Positions 13,141 to 27,800 of a stretch of 64,000 nt of DNA are shown here, one piece after another. The notes beneath the pieces were generated by a model. It saw nothing but the letters and a program-made list of their open reading frames with translations. It searched no databases and was not told the DNA's origin. This stretch comes from Tanytarsus gracilentus (taxonomy: Eukaryota; Arthropoda; Insecta; Diptera; Chironomidae), in contig JAXRKN010000044.1 in the NCBI GenBank assembly GCA_038502055.1, positions 4,622,001 through 4,686,000 on the forward strand, in the 5' to 3' direction. The translations under genes and the position numbers were made by a program. Numbering within the stretch: position 1 is the stretch's first letter; each line of letters starts with the position of its first letter.

Positions 13141-16100
13141 TTAAACAAAACATAAAATTGCATTAAAAAATATCGAAAAAAGTTTAATGACCGAGCAAGT
13201 TTGATCGATGAAGAAAAATAAATTCGATTATAACGTCTTTAAAAGCTTTTTACCGTCAACTTTTTCTATTGTTGTAGACGAAACTTCAGAAATTGCTTCA
13301 TAAGCTGATTTTCTCAATGAATCGCATAATAATTGACATGAAATGAAGCGAAAGGCAAAATCTGATGAAGCTTACTACACTTTTCAGCTTCATCACACAC
13401 GATTTAATAAATCCCGACAGACATATCGATAACCATCCTATGCATCATGTGTGAGATGTTCAAAAACATCAATCGTCATTATATCACAAAATTATACCTC
13501 AGGTTTCGATGACCCAAATGTGCGTTGCATTATCACGAAACTGTCGAGAGAGATATCAGTGACACACACGCATGGCGAAAATCAGTGAACTGTTTTTGAA
13601 ATATATCAAATTCAATTCATTTCCTCGAATATTTTAATGGACTCTGAAAAAAGTTACTGAATTAAAACTCACCACTGGATGTTTCAACGCTCTTAAGACG
13701 GGTCATTGCAATTCATTACAGTCAACGACTCCGTCGGAGCTTTTTTATCAAGTCTAAGTGGTAAAAGGTCAAGCACAACAGACACGAGACACTGTCATGT
13801 GAAAAATAAACGACCATAGTGACTAAGTCTATTTAGACCTTCCGTAATTCTTTTATTTTTGTGTGTTCAGGGCGCCGCCAATGCTGAAAGCTCTCATTCT
13901 CGAAAATTGTTACGGAGGCATCTTAAAAAAATCACAGATCATTGCCTCGAAATGTCCCTAAAACATTGACCGAAATGCTGCCAAAAGCGCTTTAAATTGA
14001 TGAGACGGAGAGTGCTCTATGTGGAGCAATTAGGTCACAATTTACTGGCTTTCCTTCACCGATGCGACATCTTTTCTCATTCATTCGCAAACAACCGAAA
14101 AAAAAGAGAAAAGGTTTTTTGTTTTCTGTCGAATGCCATTCGGAAGAGTGAAAAGAAAGAAAGAAAAACACATTTTTGCAATTTCCCTCTTTTTTTCATC
14201 ATGAAACGCTTCATTTTGTAAATGGATGGGCGCTCTCTTGTTTTTTAAGGGAGAGGCTTTTAGCTAATTTATCACATTTATGCAGTTGTGTAAGTGGAGA
14301 GAAACGAGCGAGAGATGGAAAAATGATTTCAGTAATGGATAAGAATTTATTTGAGGAGGAAAAGGATGTTGCTAAAATGTGTATTTATGGGAACATCAAA
14401 TATTTTCTGTCTAACGACTGTCATTTAAAAAATGTATTTAAGATATTGGTTTGGGCTTTAAGTGAAACTTGTTTGTGACTTCTTTAATTGTCTGTTCATT
14501 GAGATATTTATAAGTATTCAGAATTAAAGATTTAGAGCATCTAATATAAGAAGAGCTTGAAATTTTTTCAAAAAATACTTTTAAAGCTTTTAAAGTTTTA
14601 TTCTAAAAAAATTAAAAACTTATGGAAAAAATTTAAAAAAGCTTAAAATTTTTTAAAAGCTCAAGAAATTTTTTAAGAAAATTTAAGGACAATTATGTGA
14701 ATTTTTATGCTCTCACATTAAAAATGAAGATCAAAATTAAATGTATAAAATTCAGGACAAAAATTTCATGTCATAAAATTTTCAGCAGATGGCCGGCCTT
14801 TTAACAAATGACCTCTTAAACCAAACATATTGTTTCAAGATATTGACAACATAACGTGAAAGTCATTTAAGTGTCATAATTTATGGTCATTTTCCGTCAT
14901 AATAATTCTCGTTTAACAAAGCACTTTAAATGCCCACACATGAAAAAAAAGAAGAAAATTAAGGATATTTATTGATATCATGAGCATCATAAATTGCGAC
15001 ACTTTATCTAGTAGTCACACATCGAGTATATAAAAATTTCTCATTGATTTATTTTTTTGTGTGTTTTTTAGGAGAGAAGAGGGAAATCTATGGATATTCA
15101 AGAGAGACCGCAAAAGAATTTTGTGCATGCATAAATTTATAAAGAAAACGAGAATTTTCATTTAAATGCAAATTTTCTCTCATAAATCTATTGATTTAAT
15201 TTGGTGTGTATGTTTTTCAGTTTATCTCAACCCCGTAGGAAGAAGGTCGAGGATTAATTTTGGGTCTGCAATCGATTTTACCAAATCTCTCTGTTTTTCT
15301 TCTCAGTTAATTAAAAGATTTTAAAGTTTTAAGGAATTTTCAATCTGTTGCTTGTCTTCTGTGTGAGAAAATTGTTAGTTTTACCTTCTCGAGATTTAAT
15401 GAAATTCATTATTTTAAATTCTTTCATTAAGAAATTCTTTAAATTTAGCAAACCAAAATTTTAAATTCATTTTTGTATTTTTTTATTAACTTAAAACCAA
15501 TTCGAAAAAGATTGATGGAAAATTTTGATTTGCATATTTTTACCATAATGCACTCAAATTTTATTGAGACGTTCTAAAATGTATTCATGAAGCTGTTTAT
15601 CAAGTATTTTTGATTCCATTTCAATACTACTCGAAATTGGTCGATCCAAAATATGTTTTCGAGTGATTCATACCAAAAATAGCTGAAGAGCAATGCAAGA
15701 AAAATTGAGTACAAAATTTGATTTTAACTGGAAATGAAATCAGTTGAAAACAAGCTTACATTGTTTACAAAAGTCAAGGGGAGGTAAATTATTTATTATA
15801 TTTTTTTATCATAAAAAATATTAAAAAAAATTCTGTTTTTAAATTGAAAATTGTAAAAAATAAATCTATTATAAATTTATCAGCTGTCATGTTGAGTTTT
15901 TCTTACATTCGGTTGTAAGCTCGATAATCAAGTCAAGGATGAACGAAAATCCTCGCTCGATATTTTCACATTTTTTTTCTGTATCGTTGAATTTGTAATG
16001 AACTCAATGAATTTCAGATTTTGAGATAAAAATAATTTTTTATAGAATATTCCATACTTGACTAGTTGGGTGTGGCAATTATTGTTTTAAATCTTTAACT

Positions 16101-19100
16101 AAATTTTTAATGACTTCATTTAAATTTTATTTAAAATATTTCTCCTGCAAATTTTTTTCTTTCAATCATGGCGAGCAATAAAATTTTTGAACTCAATCAA
16201 TCTGCCATCAAAATCTTCAGTTTCTCATTTTATGATTTTTCATTTTACGATGAACGCAAAAGTGCATTGAAAGCAAAATAAATTTTGTTTGCAATTTTAT
16301 GTTTATTAAATACTCAATTTTGAATTTTATCAAAACGGAAATAGAACACGTGCAATGACATGAAAGTCGGTGATTGCAAATTTTTGTTGATTTGAAGTTT
16401 TTATTTACCGAAACAGTTCAAAACTGAAATGAGTTTTTGGTTGTGACCGATCGAAATGACATTTTTTCTGAGGAAAGTCAATCTATTTATTTTAACGAGT
16501 TTTATTAAATTCACGGAAGCTGAAAATATAAAAAGTTATTAAAACTCCAAAAAGAATAAAAGTTTCATACAAGTAACAAAATTGCTGCATGTAATTAAGC
16601 GCGAAGCAATAAATATTAATTAAAAATGTATAAAACCAAAAAAGCTCCTCTTTTTGCCGCTCGGCGGTGAACTGAACATGAGTTTAGCATTTCGATGGAA
16701 AAGAGCTCGAAAGAAAAATTACTCTCGCTTTTTCCGAAAGCCTCGACATTGTGTATGTTTCAAAGAATTTCTTCCCCGATTGAAAAAATTAATTTTTCTC
16801 CGCTAGGCTTCGAAAACAACCGGAAGGCGTAAAAGAAAGTCTTCTTCATATTTTTTTCTCTCTCTCGCTTTTTCATTTCCCTTGACTCGAAAGAAAAATA
16901 GACGTCAGAAGCCATGTGAAGGATGGAAATTGAGAAGGGAGGCGAAAGGAAGAAGTTTTTGTTGCGATGAAACTTGAAAATTTAATTTAATTGACAAATT
17001 TTCCCCAACCGCTCACGAGAACATGTCGCTGCAAGGGGGAGACACTCGAAAAAATAATTTTTAAATTTTGAGACAAAATTTTAAATTTAAAAATTATTAC
17101 ATTTAAAAAAATTTAATTCAATTTAAAAGTGCCTCATCCCTGTTTTAAGATCCAACCCCTCCCAAAATTGTCGACGTTAAAAAATATAAATTAACTCACA
17201 CATAAACCTCCTCGGATGATGTTCTCGCATAGAAATCACGCATCAACGCGAGGTCATGGAGAGAAGAGAAATTAAGAAAAAGTGAGTGTGAAGCTCTTGA
17301 ATCAAGTCAAAAACCATTTTTTTATCATTTCAATTCGGCACGCAATTTGAATACCTAATATTATTATATTATACGCACTTCACACCCTTAACATTCGTTC
17401 GGTGTGAGAGAAAACAGTCGTTGTCCTTTATGACGAAGAACATTCTCGTTTACATGAGAAAATATTTTTGTTGCCGTGCAATAAAAGGAGGAAAATTTTT
17501 CAGTGCTATTCGAGTGGTGAATGATTTTTGCGAGAGGATGAAACTTGATATTTTTATAAAAAAAATTAAAGGTTTTTAAATTTAGTAAGAAATATTTTTT
17601 CATGAAAAATTTATTTTTAAATTAACCTAAGTTCCCACCCCTTTTTTGATAACCTTCAATGTTATTTCTTTTAGGTATCACTTAAGCTACAAAATGTGCT
17701 TACTTAAATAGATTTTCTTGGGGGTAAATCTAATTTTATTAATTTAATTAATTACACTCAACAACATTCACAGATACTTTGCTCTATCAATAAAATTGAA
17801 GAGCTCACATAACAGTTTAAAAATGCCATGCGGAAATTATAAAAGCCTCGAAAGAATTTTCCATGTAATTAACTTCTTTTTGAAAAAACTTCCATTAATT
17901 TTTTTTTTTTGGTTTTCGTAAAATTCTTTCGAGAGCGATAAAAGTTGAAAACACATTTTTGAGGTTTGGAATGTTGTGCGGGCAAAAAAGAAGGGTTGAA
18001 AAAGCTCTTGTTACGATCCAATTGCTTGCGAAATGTTTAAAATTGAAAAATTATTGGCGATAGACATTGAAGCAAGCAATTTCCATTAAAGCTTGTTAAC
18101 CATCCATAAAAATTAAGAGCAAACCATCGAACAACGAGAAGCTTTCGAGAAGGGTGCAAGTGAAAATGTTCCCTCTATTGACTGTTTATTGCCATAAATC
18201 AAGAGAACGTAATCTTATTACTGACTGTAATGTCTATAATTGAGGCACTCAAATGTCGAATGTGCTGTGAAAAAAGTTGATTTACGATCCTGAAAATCAC
18301 TCATGAAAAAATAAACTTAAAGCGATTATTTTTTCCCGTGAAATTTTTAAAGTGGAAATTTTTATTTTTTATTGAGTGAGCATAAAAATTGTTAAGCTGG
18401 ATCGTGCATTAAGAATGGTGTGCAACGAATCTTTTATTTGAGCTGAGTTTGGATTTAAGTTTAATCTCAAGATTAAAAATTTTAAATCCAAACTTAAATT
18501 AAAAATTTAAATTTTTTTTAATTTTTGTAATATTTAAAATTTGAAATGCAACCTATATTCAAGATTTAAATAAAACTGCACTCAAAAATTTAAATCCTCA
18601 GCATTATAATTTTAATCTAGAAGTAAATGTTCAAATATTCTTCAATTTCCACTTGACTAAATTTTTTCGGTTGCCAACATAGAAAACTCATTCAGCTACA
18701 CATTCGATGACACCATGGCAAAAGCTCTCAAAATGACAATTCTCATAATTTCCATTATCTTTCTCCCTTCTCATTTTCATTTCATTAGATAATTTTTCCA
18801 TCTTGACTTTTCCTAGCGAGAAACGAAAAGGGAAAATTTAATTATCAATAAAGAAAATGTAATGGTGACAACCGAAAGGTCGTCATTTGTCCTATGTTAT
18901 TCCATTAAACCCATTTTATGTTGTGCACAATATGTTTTTCGCTCTTTATTGCCACGACTCGTATGCGTGCTCGGGAAGAATTTTTACGATTCTCCTTTTT
19001 TCTCAGTCAATGAACAATATTTTTTTTTGCTTTGTGCGAGCATTAAAGAAAATTTGTGTTATTTTGTTCTCTTCACTGTTAACGGAATGTTTTATTTCCG

Positions 19101-21766
19101 CAATGATAACACGACACTATATCACCTCTTAATCTGAATGTCGAGGTTAGGAAATCTTCGAAATTAATGCACATGATTAACATGTGTCGACAAAAATCTT
19201 ATGATGAAAATCATTTCAACGCTCATTATAAGAATGTAGCGATTATAATTAATTATCGTGGGGGATAATTAAATAATTCCAAGGGTAATTAATTAGGCAA
19301 ATATTGAGATGACATTTGAGACAAAGTTTGATTTGTTTAGATTTGTCTTGGGCGTTTGAAAACAAATCATTTTGTATTTTTTATACCTGTAAACTTTTTC
19401 TCTAAAAAAATTTTGAAAAAAATTCAAAAAGATTTTTCAAAAATATTTTTTACAGGTTTTTTTTTCAAAATTTAAACACAGACCTTGCATCAAAAATCAT
19501 CACTGTAAAATTATTCATCTTTAAAAATTTCAAACTGAATAAATTCAATGGCGTTCATTAGCATATCGATTTCGAGTGAAATTGAATTTAATGCTTATTT
19601 CTCTCATATCGCTCGTATGCTCACATAATGATGTTGATGTTATTTCAATTTTTATCCATTGCGAGTTCAAACTCACATATAATTATCATGTTACTGATGT
19701 ATTGCTTTTGTATAAAAAAAATTAAATTAGTGAAGATGAAAAGAGCTTACATGAGTGCTCTGTATGTGAAAACATTGGTTTGCAGTTACGCTTGAAAAAG
19801 CGCGAGATCGTTTTCATTATGATAACAATTTACATCGCGTAATACGTAAATTTTTAATGTGAACTTTCAACCCCCTCAAAAACTCAATGCAAACATTCAA
19901 GTTAAGGATGTAAAAGCACACATCAAAATTAATTTGTTTCTCTTCACAACGTACTGCAGCGAGTACTTGTTTGCCTTTTAATTAAATATATTTTTTGCTG
20001 TCTCTATTCTGTCACTCTCACTGAGAGTGAATGTGAGGCGAACCGTTTTCAACATTGCCCGCAAGGCATGAGAGAGAAATTGGTGATAAGAGGATTAACC
20101 AAGGATTTAATTATGTAATAAATGTAGCATCTTTAAAATACTCGAGTCCTTAATTCAGCACAAAAACAAATGCGACTCTAATTATTTCAAGAGGAAATAG
20201 AAGAGTCGATTAACATTTGTGATAATGTGTGATGTTAATTTTGTGACTTATGTGACATGCAAATATTTTATAGGAAACAATTGAGAATGAGAATAATTTG
20301 TGGGTGCATGAGAAAGTAACGAAAAGCATTTTGAGGAATTTAATGAAAAAAATAATTTCAATCAAATTTTATTATTAAATTTTAATTTTTCTCGCAATAA
20401 ATTTTTCATCCCTCAACTCATCACACGATGCCCACTAATGTGACCAACATTTTTCATTGTGTGCTGAAAAATGATCTCAAATCAATCGTCATAATTGCAT
20501 TACACACAATTCAAACAATTTATCTCTGATGATATTGTCGCTTCATGCCATTGTCAAATACTATCAACATGTTTATTCAAATATGTGTGTTTGTACAATA
20601 TTTTCTGAATGATGATAACTTTGGCTTTTATTTGCTATTCAATTACGTCTGGTTGGGAGCGGAAAAAAGGGAGGAAAAAAATTCAATGTTGATTCTTGGA
20701 AAATTTCACGAGGAATTGCTTAAAAGAAAAATAAAAACATCCCTTGAGGATTCTTTGGAAGTTCCAGTTTAAAATTTTCCAACCTGGAAAAGAGTTCCAT
20801 TGAGAATTGAGTGAAAAGCTCTTTGATGGTTGTAAAAAAGTGTTTCATTCAGTTGTTATGGAAATCTCCAACGACTGTTATGAAACAAACTCCCTGATAT
20901 AATCTAAGTTGTTATACGATGCTTTATGGTAATTGCTAGCATTGTTGAAATAGAATTAAGGACCCTAGAAAAAATCATCAAGCTCGTTATCTGATGCTTT
21001 ATGTCATACCAAAAAAGAGTGTCATCGACATTATTGTCGTAGTAAAAAAAGGAGTTTAAATTATTTTAATGGGCGAAAATTTAATTCAGAACAACTTGAT
21101 GTTAGGTTGCTGAAAAAATATTCGAAACTTTTTTAGTCATCCATTGACTGCAATTTACTTTCAAATTTCCATTTAATATCAATTTTTTATGACAAACAAA
21201 CATCAAAAAATTCATATTAAATTTTTTATTTTCCCTTAGAAACTTTGCAAATTCCAAAACAAAGTTCATGACATCATTTAAAATAAAAAAAATTCAAACT
21301 GTCTTGGCGTTTTATCATGAAAACGAAAAAATAACCTTTTCTATTATTTTCATTTTTTTTTCAATCTGAACACATTTAATTCTATTTTGTGTCACACTTT
21401 CTTATTATCTCAACCTGCATATTTTACTGAAATTCAAAAAAGCTTCATGAACAACAAAAAAGTTTAGAGTAGAAAGTTTTTCTTCTCTTGATTGTTGTTC
21501 TCATTTATTTTAATTTTGCTTTTTATCTCACTCACCATTTTGCATTTTTAAATCACCTCATTTGAATTCATTTCAAGTGTCAAGGTGAAAAACCAGACAA
21601 TTACTTTAGTGCTCGTTTTTTGTGTGGAGAATAAATAGAATTTGCTTAATTAAATTTTGTTGGTAATTAGATTAGATTAGATTTGATGACGATTAGGTGG
21701 ACTCGAGTGGGGCGTAGAATGATTGACCGTTTGGAGGGGTGTTTGGCGGTCTTTTTGGTGATGTCC
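13141..21766. other. Gene-less AT-rich stretch
   Basis: No protein family is recognised. A somewhat GC-richer patch at about 13,680-13,960 has a pyrimidine-rich acceptor-like sequence ending at 13,870 and a short ATG frame after it, with no supporting similarity. The rest is AT-rich with scattered small open frames that look random. Confidence 0.5.
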
Positions 21767-21784
21767 TTTTTTTTTTTTTTTTTT

Positions 21785-21824
<40 letters not shown>

Positions 21825-21870
21825 ATTTTTTTTTTTACCAAATATGGAAAAAAAAAAAAAAAAAAAAAAA
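21767..21870. repeat. Poly-T/poly-A inverted homopolymer pair
   Basis: T19 (21767-21785), one A, T34 (21787-21820) and a shorter T run are followed, after a dozen bases, by A23 (21848-21870). The arms are complementary and would form a long A/T hairpin. A collapsed or mis-resolved homopolymer, or the abutting tails of two inserted retro-elements, are both possible. Confidence 0.85.
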
Positions 21871-24800
21871 TAAAAATACGATTAAATTTACTTACAGATT
21901 TCTAAGACCAAATAATTTAAACACAAAAAATTCTTAAGAATTAAAAACTTTTCCTTTGACATTATCACAGCCCACTTCGACTGCAAATATCAATTTTTTA
22001 CTGCTTCCACTCGTCCGATCAAGCAATTTGTCAACCTCCATGTCAATCATCAATTAGCTATATGAAACGAGAGCAAAAATTGCTGTTGACACATTCATCA
22101 TAAATATTCATGCACATTGAGCTTTTGACTAATTGTGTCGAAGTGGCTGCACCACTTAATTATAATAACTTTTCTGGCTTTTTCTAACATAAAATGACTA
22201 TAATTACATTAAATTAATTTCACACACACAAAATAGAGGAGTGACACTGCAAATGACATTGTAATGGATTGTAATGGAACAATGAGCACTCTTTCAGAGG
22301 TTTTCGTGGTTAATGGCTACATTGTGTTACGTCATGAATCGTTTCATAGAGCGAGTAATTAAAATCCTTGCTTTTTTCCATCAACACCTCATTATATTTA
22401 AAAGCATACAGACGGTGAGCAAAAATTCTGTAGCACAAAGTACGACTTGAGGTTTTTTTTCAGATACACTCGAGACACACGTGGGAATTTATTACTTTGA
22501 ACTTTTTGTGCGATCGAGAGTTTAAAAACAACCTCACATGTTTGTTGCACTCATTAAAGCCTGAATTTGAGGACTAAAAAATGAGGAAATTTAGCTGTTT
22601 GTCTTTATTTTGAAATTTATTTTTAAGAGAAGATTTTTGGATTTTTTACCATGTTAACACATTTTTGAGATAAAATCAAAAAAAAATTTAAAACTTTTAA
22701 TTTTCACAATTAATCTTAAACTGCGTTGAAAACCCGTCAGGCATTTACACGATAATTTTTTAAGAGATTACTTTTCACCCTCACAATCTTTCGTAACAAT
22801 ATCTCGAGAGCAGGTGTGAAAATGTTTGCTATATAGCACATTTGTTGCAAGAGAAGTGAAGAGAGCATAAACTCTCATAATAATAATGAAAACGATGTAT
22901 TATTAAAGCATGGCAAAGGATGATGATGAGAACACATGCACAACATCAAAAGTGATGTTTGTTCGTTCGATAGACGAAAAGTTTTTAATCTTTTTGTTCT
23001 ACTCTGTCTTTAGAAAAAAACATGAAACAGAAAATCTATTTCTCGAAGAAACAAAAGTTTTATGTTCATGTGCGCTCACCAAAGCTTTGTGTGCAGGAAT
23101 AATGAATTTTCAATAATTCATAAGGATATTCTCTCACTCTGCATATGCTTCAGTTCCTCACTCGGAGAAAATTATTATTTTATAATGTGAAACTAACATT
23201 TTCGTGTACACGTTTTGCAGACGGCATTAGTGCAGACGCTTCATTAAACTCGAGAGTTTTTGAGTTCATGCTTGAAGCAAATTTTGTAGCGATTTTTTTT
23301 TCATATCGAGAACAAAAAGTTTTCCTTTGTTTGGCTATGAAAAAATCAACAGAAAACGCTGCAATAAATTTAAATCAAAGTTAATGTTCATTTTATGTTT
23401 GAACTTTGGATTTTGTTTAAACTAAATTTAAAAAGTGGAAAGATTTAATTTTCTTCAACTTCAAATTAAATCTTCATCCATTTTATTAATTTTCAATTAA
23501 AGTTTTCCGTATAACTCCGCACACGCTCTTAATAAACATCTTATTCTACATCCATGAGCATAAAGCTTCTTTTTCTCCCTCCCGTATCCAAAACTATTTC
23601 TCAACTGCAATGAGAGAACCCAAATGTGTGAGGGAAAATACCGAGAAATATCTCTATACACAACCGCATGATTATTTTAGGAAAATATGTGAGAACAAAG
23701 GCAGTTGTTGTATGCTGAAATCGCTTGCTAGATTTGCTGCTCCTTTTCACCTGCTTATGGATTTAAGAATGAGAAAACTTTGATCCTTTCTCTGGTATAT
23801 GATTGTGGTGCAATATAAGAAGCGTTGAAGATGGATAAAAATTGAATTTAACAACAATCATCGAGAAAATTTTGTGTTTGCTGTTTTCATATTAAAATGA
23901 ACTTTACTCTTGTTTAGTGTTGTCATAACAAATATGTTGAGGAGAAAGAGTGAGTGACAGAGATGGGCAATTAAAAAATTTAAAAAATTCACATCCCTTT
24001 ATGAAAATTCACCGTTTTTTTTTAAAAAGTTTGTTTTCTGGTTTATTTTTTAACTTCAAAGTTCAAAGAAAAATTTTTATTCCATGAAAATTTCTTTAAC
24101 AACATCAACATTCAGCTGCTTTATTGAATTTTCTTCTATTTGATTTTTATGAAGGAATTTTTCTCCATCATTCAACGATTATAATGAAGTGAATATTTGA
24201 GAGCAATTTTTTTGAGGAATTTCGCAAAACTTCTTCTTCATCATCGTCATCATATTGGAGCTTTCATCGGCAAAGAATTTCTCGTGTAATAAAAGTAATA
24301 AAATGGTAATTGAATGTTAAATGAGTCCATTGAAGCGTGATCGAAAGTGAGTTGAGAAATGCAATTAAATTCTTTTTTCTTCAAACGCTCAATAACGTCC
24401 TTCTCATTCATTTCAAAAACTTTCATGCCGAACAAAATGAGAAATTCTAAATGAAAAGAGATCAATTAAGTTTAAAATTACTCTCGATGCTTGAGGCAAA
24501 CGAGGAAGTTTACTCTTCTCAATTCTTTTTTTTTTCGTTGAAATGCAATCAACTTTCAGCAGTTGAAAAATGTTTGAATAAAAGTTTTTTTCCTTCTCGT
24601 ATATTTTTTGGTATGGAAAAGTTTTAATTTCTCTAAAGCTTAAAGAAATTTTTTCATTATCTTCGTTTTCTAGATGTAAATTTTTAGTGAAAAACTATTT
24701 TGAAATTTTCTGAAATTTTACACTCAACATTCAGTTTTAAATGTAAACAAATAATTTTTTCCATCAAAAATGTCTTAAGAAAAAATTATTAAATTTCTCA

Positions 24801-27800
24801 GAGCATAAAATATTTACACACTTTTCTCTAAATCTTTAAAATACATCTTTAACTCTTTAATGCGACTCCATTGATGCAATCGAGGTCAAATTCGACGCAA
24901 ATCTAATTTATCATCAACAAACGAAGCGCAGAGAGCAATAAAACTGAATTGAAAGCTCGCCTCTAATCGTAAGGAAGAAAAAATGACTCAGTTTAATGTT
25001 TTTCAATTTTCTCTCGCTAGGAATTGATGAAAAAATTTCTTGCTGACACGCACGAAAATAAATCTTCGTCGATATGGAAAAAAATGAATGAAGGATTCGT
25101 GAAGATTTATCTCTCTTCAAAATCTTATCTCGTCTCGTGCGTAAATTGATTTTTATGTTTTATCGAACGACATAAAATTTTATAACAGCACAGTGTAAAT
25201 TTTGATGGAGATGCATCAGATGCGGCGTTTTTTACGAAGATGATATTAAATTGGCAACACATTGCTTTTATATTAAAGAATGAACAAATTTTAAGGTATG
25301 ATGAAAATTCTAAAGGTTTGAAGAATAATTCAAGATTTTTTACTTTAAATTAGATTGAAATAAAATTTCTTTAAATCAAATTCCAGAACGAAAATTTTAT
25401 TTCAAGCTCGTTTTTTTCTTATCAAGAAGTTGTTGAGGCAAAGCAATTATTTTCCTCTTATCGACTCGCAAGCAATAAAAATTTCAGCAATTCTCCGCGA
25501 ACAAAACATTCCACCTTAATGGCCATTGATGATTACATTTCTTCTTATTGTCTTATCCACATTTTACGCTTGGCTTTGCTCCCACTTTGCTGTTTTATGA
25601 ATTGGCCACAAAGAGCGTTTAAGAAAGTTAAGCCTCGTAAAGTAATCAAGCATTAAGAAGAAGAAAAAAATCGTTGTTGTTGGTGATAAATTATTGAATA
25701 AAATTATTTCGCCAGGAAAGATAAACAATGAGACTGAGTGGAGTTTTTTTTTGGTGAAATACAGCTGAATTGTCCTTATGGGACCATTGAATTAAATTTT
25801 ATGTTCACTTCAGCGTGAAATGTGGGATGGAAAATTTTTATGATCGCGAATTTTTAATTTTTTTTGAATTTTATAAAATAATTTAAACATAAAGAGCTTT
25901 AATCCAAAACTTAAGAGTTTCAACATATTGTTTTAATTTTAAATTTCAGTTTTGTTTTTTTTAATTTTAAATTTTTTCGCTGTACCATTGAAACTTTTTT
26001 AAACAGCATAAAAACTTTATTACTTCAATAACAATTGCAAAAGCTTTTTATAACTTACGTTTCACTCCTTTCCCACATCCAATTGATTTATTGCTTCGCT
26101 ACCCATTACATTTCAAGCTTAAGACATAAACTTATCATCCTGATGATTACTGAATGAAATGTGCATAGAATACACACACGGTAGTTGCTCTCATGCCATC
26201 ACGTTTATTGCGCATTTAAACGGTAAAATGGGCATTTACTTGAACTATTAATCATGTCGATGTGTGGCTTGTGAATGTTTGAAATTGCAAGGAGAAAACA
26301 ATCTCGAGGAAAAAATTCTTCCTCGCATGCACAAACACACACGTCACGTGTTTTAAAAGCCTTCGCTCGTTGAGCTCGAGAGCGTGGGCAGCATCAAAAG
26401 CGAATGTATGTGTGTTGAGAAATTAATGAAAAATGTGGCATTTCCATGGCAATATGTGAAGCAGTCAGGATGAGGATGTGAAAGCCTCACCAACCGCAAT
26501 TTAATTGCTTCGCTTCATACATGATGAAGGTGCCTTTTGGTTTTACGAGAGCAGACATTCGAGATGGTCACGACCGGAAAAAGAGTGCGCTTTAGAAAGT
26601 TTTGCAGCCAAGCGTTGGAAATTTTATCAAAAATTTTAAACAAAATTCAAGAAATTAAACTCTAAAAAATTCACTAAATTTTTATTTGATGAACTTTCTA
26701 AAAATAGTTTGAAACGCTTGCAGAACCACAAGTGGCATCCAAATATTTGACAATCAAATAGAACTTTATGTGGTCAATAAATTTAGCACATGCTCACTTA
26801 ATCATCAACAAACACCTCTGCTGCAAATTGATTTTCGAAAGTGTCACACACGCCTGTTCTGCGATACTGCGAAAGGATAGCCGGCGATGAGCGAGTGGCA
26901 ATTAAAAAGGAAAAAGTCATAAAAATTTCCTCATGAAAATGATTAAAACTTCTGTGCGCTGCTGTTGTGAAGTCATAAAAAACTTAGATGACGGCCTCGT
27001 CCGGTGTTTATTAAAAATCCCAAAGTGGAAAAAAGTTTCAATCCTTTTGTCGCCTCGTGACAACTGCAACATTAATCAGAGGGAAAAATGAAACTTTTTA
27101 CTCGTCTCTCACTTAATCCGTCAGCTTTTGTGTATGCAAAATTTTTTTTATTATCTGTCTGAGTTTAATGACTTATTTACAGTTGGATCAGCGAGGATTT
27201 TGTGTTTTTATTTCTTTAATGAATTTGATTTATTTTATTTGTAAACTTTTTCTTAAATATTCTCAAACCATCCATCAACTCTTTTTAAAACCATCCTCAC
27301 ATTAATTATGCGATTTGCCGATGGCATTTGAATTTAACTCATTAAGCTTTAACAACTTTATTCAAAGCTCGTTTCGGAAGAGTTCATCATAATGATGATT
27401 ATGCCTCCATTGCGACCTAAAGTTTATGGTTAAAATCAAGCTTCCCTTTTTTTTCTGCAATCAATATTCTTTCTCTCTTTGCGAATGAGAACATCCCAAG
27501 TGCTTTTAATCATCTCAAATTGGACATCGTTAAAAAGTTATATCGCATTTTTTTCCTCCCCTCAAGAGGGGAAAATTAAATGTTTTTGATGAAGAGATGG
27601 AAAAGTTTTAATTCCATCAATAAAATTCAAAGCGATTAAAAAATTTCATTTTAAAAAGTGAATGTGAAAAATGTGAGAATATGAAAATAAATTTGTGTAT
27701 TGCCAGTTCATCATTCCCTGGTTAATGATTTTTATGATGCAAAAAATTATTTAATTTTTTAATTGTTGAACTTAAAATAATTAGTTTAGTTTTAGAATAA

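Noticed and set aside
13871..13960. Acceptor-like tract followed by GCCGCCAATG and a 26-codon frame
   Set aside because: No donor upstream, no family similarity and a second frame equally open; insufficient support for an exon.
14176..14478. 100-codon plus-strand open frame
   Set aside because: No recognisable similarity and no signal for transcription or splicing.
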